64,000 bases of DNA, taken from the NCBI GenBank assembly GCA_029204225.1, contig CM055096.1:42218901-42282900 (forward strand), in the 5' to 3' direction. Below the pieces are notes generated by a model. The model made no database searches. It was not told the DNA's origin and saw nothing but the letters and a program-made list of their open reading frames with translations. Made by a program: the position numbers and the translations under genes. This DNA comes from Diphasiastrum complanatum (Eukaryota > Streptophyta > Lycopodiopsida > Lycopodiales > Lycopodiaceae). Shown here piece after piece: positions 1 to 9,943 of this stretch (within the stretch, counting starts at the first letter, position 1; every line of letters begins with the position of its first letter).

Positions 1-150
1 TCACTTCAACTTTATACTCCACTCCTATGATATACAGCCAAGACAAGCGTCTGAAACCGCATGAAAAAAATACATCTACACATACATACTTTGTTTTGAA
101 AAAAAATGGTGACGATATTTTGACTAACAACGCACAATAAGTAATGTACA

Positions 151-618
151 TTATCTTATCTTCATGTTAAGTGAGTAGAATGGTGCGTAAATACACCTTA
201 TAACCTGATATCTCAATTGGATCAAGTTATGTTTTTCTGAAAGATAAGTGATGGCATCCTTCTTCATATAGTTGTATATAATTATTAGATTTTTCTCGTC
301 TGCAAGCACCCTATTTGCCAAGGCATATACAGATCCAGTTTGCTTGAGCAATTCAAATGATTTCATGTAGAATCTTGTAAAACTATCAATGGAAGCAATT
401 TTGAAGTTACTCCAAAGTTTTCTGATTGGATGTGCTTGAGTATCCCACAATGCTTGAACTTGTCCTTGAAAGCACAATGAAGCGAAATAGATTTTATCTT
501 CTTCGGAATAATGGCAATGTTGAAAATAAGCTTCTAATTCAGTCAACCAATCATCAATGCTGATTGAACTTGGCTGTCCATCAAAAGCAAGGTCATAAAG
601 TGCGATTTCAGATTGCAT
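151..618 (-). pseudogene. Ty3/gypsy gag fragment
   Basis: A 155-residue open frame resembles the core of a plant Ty3/gypsy gag. It begins with a start like F-D-G-Q-P, followed by D-D-W-L-T-E-L-E-A-Y-F, a charged helix, then F-A-S-L-C-F-Q-G and A-L-W-D-T. This is the usual 'W..E.E.YF ... A...L.G.A..W' layout of retrotransposon gag. Gag would form the nucleocapsid-like particle. No zinc knuckle, protease or RT follows on this strand before the window edge, so only a scrap is visible. The C-terminal third does not resemble gag and may be read-through beyond the homologous part. Family assignment is from pattern only. Confidence 0.6.
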
Positions 619-1784
619 TTCATCAATAGATGGAAGATGAATGTCTTTACTATACGGTAATCCATCATTAATGACTAGTTCTTCTGAAACAGTTTGGATG
701 AGCCCTATTCTGTGCCTGTACTTCTGGGATTGTTAGCTGCGTTGTTGTGGTTCAAAGATTTGTGGTGCCTGTGTTAAAGAGACTTGTGTTGGTGTGGTTC
801 GAGAATTTCTATCGGATCCACTTTTTCACGTTGTTTCTCGATCAACGTCTGTCTCTTTCAAGTGTACATATTTTGGTACTGGTGGACTATGAATTCACCG
901 TCTGAAAATTTATTCAGAATGGTAGTGTTAGGTGCAGGTAGGTTAGGTCTGGACCAGGATTCAAATTTTAGGGCGCAAGGGCTTGGGGCTAGAATTGTAG
1001 GTAGGTAGGGTTAGATCATTTTTTTTATAAAAGCTTCAAAATGAAGAATCGAAAAAAATTTACAAGGGAAGAAAAACTTCAGAGTTGAAGTGTTTTAGTG
1101 CTTCTCTCTCACTTGTAAAAGAAATTTCCAAAATTTTGGTAATTCTGACCCATCTCCACTAATTTGATCATAACTTTCTCAATATTGATTCAAATCACAC
1201 AAACTCAGTACCTCTGAAAAGCTAACAACAAGATCTATCAATCTATAGGATTAGATCAATGATTGGAGGTGATTTGGTAGTTCAAATTAATCACAGAACA
1301 AGTCTAGAAATTTTGAAGAAAGAAAAATAGCAAAACTAGAGCTAAGAATCAAGAATTGTCATAACTCCTTAGATACTAACCCAAATAACCTGCCATATGG
1401 ATTAGATCAAAGCTAAGATAATGCTCTAAAATCTTGTGTATAGAACCTTGAGATTAAAACTCAAATCAAATCTGAAAAATTCAAATCAAGTGAAAGCAAA
1501 ATCCTAGTCACCTATTTTGACAGCTTTTGGGAAAAGTGCAATAACTTTTGCATCTCTCATCCAAATGCCTTGAAAATTTGTGCAAATGAAAGCTAAGACA
1601 AAGCTTGCAAACCTAGAAAATTAGAAATGAAAAATAAAATTGAATGTCAAAAATTGGTCTGAGCAGACCTGAAAATTTCAAACTAGAAGACCAACAATCT
1701 TCTGAAAGCTCACATCCAACGATCAAGTAGACATGTCACAAGGAGTCTCTTGAGAGATGTGTACCACTATTCGAGAAGTTCCTA
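619..1784. other. No gene recognised
   Basis: AT-rich sequence. A 74-codon plus-strand frame near 784-1008 shows no family features. From about 1020 to 1780 the text is typical non-coding plant repeat, with no open frame of note. I see no terminal repeat or promoter that I could defend. Confidence 0.5.
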
Positions 1785-4467
1785 AAATATCCTTAGCTCA
1801 TACACCAATTCCATAACCTCCCAAATCACCATCCAGACAGTTGAAAGGCACAAGGTGCACAAGACTATAAAAGACATAGAGTTTGTTGTTTACTATAGAT
1901 GGACGAACAGGATGGGAAAGATGTTGGGTGTAGTGAATCCTGTGTTGGGGAATGAATGGTTTGAATTGGTGACCAATACTAAATATCAAGCATGGGGATC
2001 ACACTTGGCTTGGAAAAGCTACATTCCTTGCGTTGTTCTTCAGTTTCAAATGATACTAAATGCAAGTGGTTGAAGTGGTGTATTGGTCCAATGAGCGGCT
2101 AATTTGGTGTCTCCAAAAGTGACAAAGAATTCAGATTATGGGTTGCCAGAGAAACTTGGCTGGAGTGTTTAATGGAAACAGCTAACAAAGTGCTAGCGGA
2201 GTGTATGGCTTTACGTAAGTATTTGAAATGTTTTTGCAATTTGGATCAATATTTTGTTCCATATCTCACTCTGATAGTAGATAACATTCCAAGTAATATA
2301 GCATTGACCATAATAATCGGTTCTACTTGTGCTTATATGTCGTGTTCATTGTTGAAAAATAAGAGCCTTATGCAAAATTTTACATTGTTAGGGCCATTGC
2401 ATATTGATGATGATGAGTCACTAGAAGATTATTTCACAGATTTCAAATTGCAATATAGACGAAAAATGTTTGTTGCTATTGAGTGCGACATGGATTTATC
2501 AAAAGGTGCCAAAGAGCAACTAGACATAAGGGGAAGTGCAAAAAGTGTTGTATGGAGGTAAATAAAATATACATTTTTAATTTGTTCAACTGGAGGCAAA
2601 ATTTGTGCACTAAATTTTTGGAGTATAACAATGTTTTATTGTGCATTGCAGGTACATTGCATATCTTGTAAGAAAGAAAAAGGTTGAAAAGATGCCTTAC
2701 TTCAAACTTTGGACACAGAGACAGGATAAAGAGACTTGTATGTATTGTGATAATTATCATTTCTGTGCCAAAAGAAGTCTGAGTGGGAGAGAACAAACAA
2801 TCCCTGGTGGATTGATTTTCCAGAAGGTTCTTGCCCAGAAAATGAAATGGAAAGCTATCACATGCATAGCAGCAGAGCTTTGTCTACCCCTAGTGTGGAT
2901 GTTGATGTACCACACACGAAAGTTGAGATGGGTGCTACATTGGAGAGAAGATTGAAAGAAACAGAATTGTATGGTCCTGATGTAGTGCCTAGACAATGTT
3001 TCGCTAGAGTGGGTCATAAGGGGAAGGAACTTGCAGGGGCTCCATCTATGGACCCATCTTTGGTTGTGACTCCGAGTGCCAAGCGACAACGTGAGGAATT
3101 TGTATTTGCTCGACCTGCACACTACCCACTCACCAGTCATAGCAAGGTTTGTTGAGAATTTTATTTGATAAGTTTGGAACATGTTGTTTTTTTCGCCTAT
3201 GTTGTGTGATTGTGACATATGTTTTTTTTTTTTGTGAGGTAGATATTCACTTTGTGTGGATATTGCGAAATGTGTTGCTGCTAAGACCACTACAGGTGAG
3301 ATGCATACCATTTTGTCTCATATGAAAACAATTTGTGTGGGAAATAGAGCACGACGAGGTAAAAGCGTGCAATACAGCAGCACAGACAAGGTTTTGCTAG
3401 ACTTTCCTACAGGTTTTGTCCCAAATGGTTTTGCTGGAAGGGTGCCTATATGGAATATACCTGATGATAGATTGATGGAGGCATCAATGCAATTCGCATC
3501 AGTAATTGTCGATGATGATGGTCTCGTAGTCAGTATTTTAGGAGTGCCAGAGATACCGACGTTTGTTAGAGTTGCTAAAAAGTCTGGATTGAATGTGGTG
3601 CATCATGCTATTGTGCGAGGGGTGAATAAAGTGCGATGGGATTTCAGGTGAATTTCACCTCAGCATATTTTCTGGCAATGTCATTGTTTTTTTTTTTTTT
3701 TTTTTTCTGGTTTTCGAATCATGATTTTGAATCTACATACCATTTTTCCATAGGTACATATGCTTGTTGTTTATGTCACATGCCGCATCGATTCATCTCC
3801 TTCGATTCCTATGGGTGATTGCGACTCGATTGATCCTTCTCTTTTCCATAGTGCGACTGACCATTGGATACATTACTATCCTCTAGCAGATAGATTGAAA
3901 GATAGTAGTGGTATTCAACCACTGCGTGGAGGAGTCGAAAAGAGCCCCCATTTTATGTATTTCTTAGTGGAAATGTTTTGTAAGCCTTCAGGAGTTGTGG
4001 TTGATCCTTTTCTGGGTTGTGGAGGATCATTGAATGCATGCGGAAGTACCAGTCGACATTGCATAGCAATGGATTTTGATCAAGCCATCGTCGATATGGC
4101 CACCCTACAATTAGTATTAGTACAAAAATGATATTTCAAATTTATTTTGTTAATGTTAAACACACCATATCTTGTTATGCAAAATCGTCCACTTTTGTCG
4201 CACATGCACAACAAATTGATTTGGATGAAGAGGAAGACGTGCAAAATGAAACATGGAATTTTGATGAGTTTCAAAATTGATATGTCAAATTTATAATGCA
4301 TTCTTCGCTTGTTTCGATTCAATGTTGTGCTTGAGTATGCTATCATAACGTTAGTTGTTTGCCATCCTATGCAGAGGCAGCGGCTAGAGCCATGGTACTT
4401 CATGAGGCTACACCAACATTAAGAAAACGTAAACAACCTTCACGAAGTATATATGTTGATGATGAGT
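1785..4467 (+). CDS. Beta-class DNA amino-methyltransferase-like gene, multi-exon, possibly decayed
   Basis: Several coding-like blocks on the plus strand are separated by plausible GT-AG introns: about 1785-2030, 2052-2212 (donor GTAAGT at 2213), blocks within 2280-3148, about 3243-3648, 3756-4131 and 4375-4467. The last large block has the C-terminal signature of beta-class N4/N6 DNA methyltransferases: K-S-P-H-F near 3941-3955, then V-V-V-D-P-F-L-G-C-G-G-S at 3994-4029 (motif I, SAM binding), then A-M-D-F-D at 4066-4080 (acidic motif II). The catalytic motif IV should lie upstream in this class. The best candidate is L-D-F-P-T-G-F near 3400, which is not the canonical D/S-P-P-Y/W. A stop (TAA) sits in the 2052-2212 block at about 2091, and frames change near 2757. 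The gene is therefore either spliced in a way I have not resolved or partly broken. The last block is basic (R-K-R-K-Q). The N-terminal blocks match nothing I know. The class assignment is firm for the C-terminal part; activity is not shown. Confidence 0.55.
3243..3648 (+). CDS. Exon of the methylase-like gene: presumed catalytic half
   Basis: The block opens after a T-rich tract ending in GTAG, a good acceptor. It runs in one frame to about 3648, where AAA|GTGCGA (about 3630) or CAG|GTGAAT (about 3648) could serve as donor. The protein includes V-D-I-A-K-C-V-A-A-K-T, a basic R-A-R-R-G, L-L-D-F-P-T-G-F, W-N-I-P, and V-V-S-I-L-G-V-P-E followed by an alpha-like stretch. The order 'xDxPT ... long hydrophobic strand ... 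helix' is what motifs IV-V of beta-class enzymes look like. The consensus Pro-Pro pair is missing. Only the AAA|GTGCGA donor keeps phase with the next block. Confidence 0.5.
3756..4131 (+). CDS. Exon of the methylase-like gene: SAM-binding motif I
   Basis: This block follows the acceptor CCATAG at about 3750. It carries the clearest domain signal of the gene: a helix-forming stretch S-P-H-F-M-Y-F-L-V-E-M-F, then the motif I loop D-P-F-L-G-C-G-G-S at 4003-4029, then A-M-D-F-D ending at 4080. Family enzymes have D-P-F-x-G-S-G-T; here the second glycine pair reads C-G-G-S. Open reading ends with TGA at 4129. A real transcript would have to splice before that stop to reach the basic block at 4375. 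Confidence 0.6.
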
Positions 4468-5910
4468 GTGAGTAGTAGTGTTAGGTCACTTCTTTCTCAT
4501 GTGAATTTCATCTCGTATCCCGTAAATGCTAAAGTACTACTTGAACTCACATATCGTACATTGGCATCTGGATTGAAGACCAATTTTATGGTTTTGGAAT
4601 GGCCCAAAGTTTGTTTTGGTCTTGATTTACAAGAACATCTCAATGTCATAGGTTCGTGAGTTGTGATTTTTTGTTTTGGTAAATGGTATTCTAATATGGG
4701 GTATGCATTGGTATTCTAATATGCACAATAATTGCCAATGAAGTTGGATTAAAAATGTTGAGATCTTTTATATTGAGACATGCAGTTACGGTTTTTATTT
4801 TTGTACTCCAAAATGCAATTTAATTGCGAGTAAAGTTGGATTAAAATTTCTAAGAACTTTCATAATGAGATAACACTAAAAGATAATGTCATAGAGGCTT
4901 GTGCTTTCACTATCATGAAGTGGATCGATCTTGTCGTCCTCTACATTGGGAAATGATTTGAGAGATATTTTCATATATAGTAATTGCCCCACTGTGAAAT
5001 AACACAGTCACGCTTTCCTTAAAAACATGTGGACTATATGTATAATACCACGTGAGTCCTAGCATAAGCGACGCGAGTTCCAACATACATGCTCACTTAA
5101 TAGTCTCATTTTTTGTTGATCTTGCCAATCAAATATATCGATATCCTAAAACTCGCAAAACTCGCATTCTATTTACTCGCAAAATGGTTGAACTCAACAT
5201 GGAATAGGCATGATGATGTTGCAAATGCTTTAAATTTTGAGCATTTCTGTACATTTTCTGTGCCAGTACATGTAGTAGATTTAGGGATCAACTAGCAAGG
5301 GCCTTGCTTGGCCCACACACAGATTCTAATTTTCTTTGAGGCCTGCCTAGATTGTCCAATCTTCCAAACTTTTAACCAGATCGCAATTCGACCTTTGAGA
5401 AGCAAGCGTATATGCCGACCTCGACCTCAATGTGACCAATAATTGATCTTACCTTTGTAAGGCAAGTCTAGAAATCAAGCATATGAATGGCTTCTGAAGA
5501 CAGTTTGTTTTCTTACCAAACACATCAAGATCGGTTAACAAAGTACTTTTCAGGAAATCAATTAAAAAAGGGCCAGCTGATGCTCTTCTGTTTAACTTGA
5601 GAAGCGTCCTTTCAAGATCCAAATACCTTTGGGACGTGACAACAGGGACCTAATGAAAAAAGTAAAGCACTCAAAGCCAACAGAAGACAAACTGATGAAT
5701 CTTAATACAAAGGTGCCTTCAAGTCTTTAAAGTCACTGCACGGTGCTAACATTGTCAAACGAACAGAGTAAAGTCTCATCGCCAACTTATTGCAAATTAT
5801 ACAAAAGAAGAATATAACAAGTGGGAAAGCTATATGCATTGTTCAGAAGAGATTCTACTTGCATACCTGGGCAACCTTCTGATTATGAAGTACTACCAGG
5901 CAAGTGTTTA

Positions 5911-5928
5911 GAGAGAGAGAGAGAGAGA
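5911..5928. repeat. (GA)n microsatellite
   Basis: A pure GA tract of about 18 bases in the presumed 3' flank of the minus-strand PP2C gene. Confidence 0.85.
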
Positions 5929-6174
5929 ATATGTATGCTGTTTTGGAGAAAAGGCGTTTCGGAGCTTCTCATTGGTCCACGTTTGCCCTAAAATGTATTT
6001 GAAGGGCATTTGAAAAGCAGTTGAAGTGAGAGAACCTGTGCTTTTAGAAGCTTCTAGAAAGAGAAGTTTCTAGAGAGAGACGGTATAAAATCGCGATGGC
6101 AAGAGAAAAAGAGGAGCACGAGAGTGTGCAGATTTTTCATTTTTTAGGGTTTTCTAGTTTTGGGAGAGAAGCGA

Positions 6175-6178
<4 letters not shown>

Positions 6179-6214
<36 letters not shown>
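6179..6214. repeat. (GA)n microsatellite
   Basis: About 36 bases of GA followed by a short GACA run. It ends 19 bases past the PP2C stop codon (minus strand), so it would lie in the 3' UTR. Confidence 0.9.
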
Positions 6215-6226
<12 letters not shown>

Positions 6227-6232
6227 GATGTG

Positions 6233-6556
6233 TCAAGGTGATCTTTCAAGCTTCTTAGCGGAGTTCTCTGTTCCCACAATGACGAAAGAAACAATTACAG
6301 TGATATCATCCAACTTTCCTCCATAGAATGGAACACCAGCAAATTGAGCAGCAGTTGAAAATGGAGTTTCACAATGAGGATCTTGTGCTTGCACTCTTGC
6401 AAAGTCAGCTAATTCTTTAGCTGTTGCACCAGGTCCCAAACCAGCTTGGGTTGACTTCAGCACAATTGTCTTCAGTTCATGATCAAAGACGTTATCAAAC
6501 AAGCCATCCGTCCCTAAGACAATGATGTCTCCAGCTTTCACTTGTAAAGAAAATAC
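6233..6556 (-). CDS. PP2C exon 4 (C-terminal)
   Basis: Codes residues 386-492. It starts after CTTTAG| in phase 0 with V-F-S-L-Q-V-K-A-G-D. It carries the third metal-site Asp in G-T-D-G-L-F-D-N and the last Asp pair in G-G-K-L-D-D, then a short Lys/Arg-rich tail and TGA at 6235-6233. Confidence 0.9.
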   Translation of the reverse strand, partial: VFSLQVKAGDIIVLGTDGLFDNVFDHELKTIVLKSTQAGLGPGATAKELADFARVQAQDPHCETPFSTAAQFAGVPFYGGKLDDITVIVSFVIVGTENSAKKLERSP

Positions 6557-9500
6557 CTAAAGTCAGTGACCACCAGGACTGTGTTAGTACATTAGCCACA
6601 CAGAATGAAACTCTGATCAGAACATGTTCAAACTTGACTTACCTCAGCTGCACTAGGAGGATCACTGCTCTCACTTCCTAATTGATATGGAAAATTGAAG
6701 GAATGCTGCTGAGGAGTTGATTTGAAAATTACACGCCCATTTCTCACAATAACAAATCCACTATCACCAAGATTGGCTGCTTGCAGGCCCTGAGACAATT
6801 ATTGAAACAGTTTCAAAAAGGAACAATCCTAGGAAAACACGCTTTTTAGATTACAAAACCTGCCTCACAATGAGAGACCTGTATTAAAATTCTACCATTC
6901 AACTAGAAAAAAAGGTATATGAATTGATCACAATAAATCTAAACTAACGTAATACTAAACGCTTTCTGAGTTTCACAAGGTAGCTTTGCTAATTAGTGTT
7001 AAATGAAGTTGGAAATCATCAATGAACGTATCAAAAGAACATATTGATAAACTGGAAAGAGGCAAAGATAAAATTGCATGAAGGCTAGAGCTATATTGAT
7101 TTAGTCAATTGCAAACCAAAAAGACATTGGAGTGAAAAAAGTTAATTCTACAAGATGGAGGACCACTAGAGATGCAGCCACACTCATTATTCGTTTCACC
7201 TCCCTTGAGAGTCGCCGAGATGCTTTGCGGTGCAGAGCTAAGCTATGTGGTACCGCTATCTATATGGATGATGACCTCACATATATCCAAGTAGAGGAGA
7301 GGCATAAGGCCTTTTAGGTAGCCCGTGAGTCTGGCTACGAGTAATTTACTGAGATGGACGAGTGCGCTTTCTTGACAACGCCCCTAGCAGCTCCCAGTGC
7401 TATGACCTCCGCATATGGACTGACTACGCTACCACCCTATATACCATACCCACTGACGTACCCATCTCTATCTCCCCACGCCCCTCTAAGTTCACCTTCT
7501 TCACCTCTGACATGGTTTTTGCGGCCATCAAGAGAATGAAGTCCCATAAGGCAAGAGATATCGAAAAGACCTTGAATCTGAACTCCTAACCCATGCTTCC
7601 GACCTCCTTGCTCCCACACTAGCCACTCTCCTCAATTCCGCTGTTGTCTCTGGTTTCCCCTCACCATGGTGCACCAAATCCACCCTATTCATAAAAATGG
7701 TGATCCCATGATTCCTGGTAATTACCGCACCATCATGATCAGACATGTTCTCACGAAGCTCTATGGTACCATACTCTAGTCTGCAATGAGTTCAGAGGCG
7801 GAAGCTAGGAGATTACATGCATTGGGGTAGGCAGGTTTCCGATCTCATTATTCTACCACTGACCATATTTTTACACTTTGAGCTTTGATTGAGGAAGCTA
7901 AGTACAGGCTAGAGGGTCTACTACTGTTTTGTGGACTTCACGAAAGCCTTCGATTCTGTACCACGCTCCCTGCTCATTTAGAGACTTCGTGACTTTGGTT
8001 TCTCCACAGATATTGTTCTAGCAGTGATGGCTCTTTATGAAAAGGTCTTGGGATGTTTCTGACATGGCAGTGGCCTATCTGATCACATTTGGAGCACCAT
8101 TGGGGTGAAACAAGGATGTTCTCTTTCACCGATTCTCTTTGGATTGTACATTGATGAGTTAGAGCGAGTCATCTCATAGTGTGGCGGGGGTGGCTGTAGA
8201 CTTGGCACCATTCTGATTGTTATTCTCCTTTATGCGGATGATGTAGTACTAGTATCCCCGACCAGAGAGGGTTTGCAGAGACAGCTGGATTGTTTACAGG
8301 GATTTTGTACCAGATGGGGATTGGGGGTGAACATTGCAAAGACCAAGGTTATGGTCTTCAACACTTCTCGAGCCTTCATGCAACGCCAGGAGCTCATCCT
8401 AGACGGACAGGCCTTAGAGGTAGTTTCCTCTTATACTTATTTGGGGATTCTCTTTTTTGGTCCTACCTTCAGCATGCGACAGGCTGCCACCACCCGACTT
8501 GGCAAGGGGCATTCCTCTCTTGTTCAGCTTCAGCGGTTCTGCTTCAGGATGCTCATCCGAGATTCTCGCAGTAAGTGTAGACTTTTCGATACTATTGTCA
8601 CCCCCACAGCCTTGTATGTAGCAGAGACATGGTGTACCGGCCTCCCTTCATCACACTGGGACAAGATTCTCCCATTGCAGACCACCATGTTAGTTCATAT
8701 GATTCGGGCGAAGCCCTCGGTTCCACACGAGATTCTTCTTGCAAATTTTGCCGTTCCACCCATTCAGATAGATGCCACGTTCCAGCTTATCGCATACACT
8801 CAGAGAGTCCAGGCTCTGCCCGATGAGGATATGAGATATACACAGACAGCACTTGTTTCCTTGCAATTCATGACCAGGGCTATCGACTATCGTGGTTCTC
8901 CCAGGCATCCCACTTCCTCCTTGTGTCATTTGGTATCTCCATTATAGAGCTCCTCTCAGGTACTCATCAGTTTATCAGGCGCATCTTATATCGGGCATAT
9001 CTCGATCGTACTTGGAGGCGACAGCTTGGGGTTAAACCCGACTATTACTGGACTCATTTTATTGAGCTTGACATAGCAAGGTTCCTGGTCATACCACGAT
9101 TGCCTCAGATTTACATTGGGACAGATCTGCGTATCATCACATCAATTGGCTATTGAGACTGGTAGATTCCAGGGTACCCCGAGAGAGGAGTGGATTTGCC
9201 AGTTATGCTCCTTAGATGAGGTGGAGTCAGAGGAGCACTTTATCTTCAGGTGCCAGGTGTATTACGAGATCAGAGGGAGATACCACTGTTTGTTCCGTGA
9301 CACATCTGTCACCTTACGATCGCTCATAGCTTATGAGGACTCCCGATGTGCTGCACTCATGATACGAGAGATGTTTATCCTACGACAGGATTTGTATCAG
9401 ACAGCCCAGCAGAGTCATGTTTCTCAGCCTCAGATCACTTCTTGCTTCTCTAGGAGGAGAGGATGAGTATTTGATGACGACGACGATGATGATGATGATG

Positions 9501-9882
9501 ATGACTTACTTGCCCACCGAGATCGGAGACAGTGTCCCACACATACTCATGTTGCAGCACGAGCTACTCGACCTATCACAAGGAGACCTCTTCATCCTCC
9601 CAGACAACATCGGCACCATCATGAAGAACCCTTCAAGATGACAGAACCTAAAGCGCCACAAACGGAAATGATCGCCTCACTCATGACTTTTAGCAGTATA
9701 CATGCTCCCACATGTTTCTTATATCATCACATCTATTTTAGTTCATAGCTTTAGCTTTAGATTTGCTATTTCTGTTACTGTTTTGGAGACGTTTCGTACA
9801 CTCCCATGGTTACCACATACTTGACATGTACATTTACTAGTCTTATATGCCTTTTGGCATGGAAAAGACATTAATAAAGCTT

Positions 9883-9943
<61 letters not shown>

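Larger units (their letters stand above)
4468..6232. other. Intergenic, no firm gene
   Basis: A short block at 4501-4660 reads L-L-E-L-T-Y-R-T-L-A-S-G and F-G-L-D-L-Q-E-H-L. It may be one more exon of the upstream methylase-like gene, but I cannot place its splice sites. From 4661 to 6232 I see no coding region. The stretch includes two GA microsatellites near its right end. Confidence 0.45.

Noticed and set aside
2476-3311. Minus-strand frames of 106 and 184 codons in the methylase region
   Set aside because: They cross good plus-strand exon-intron borders and have no family features.
3756-4131. Bacterial contamination as the source of the methylase motif
   Set aside because: Flanks are AT-rich with plant-type introns and acceptors, and no bacterial operon features are present.
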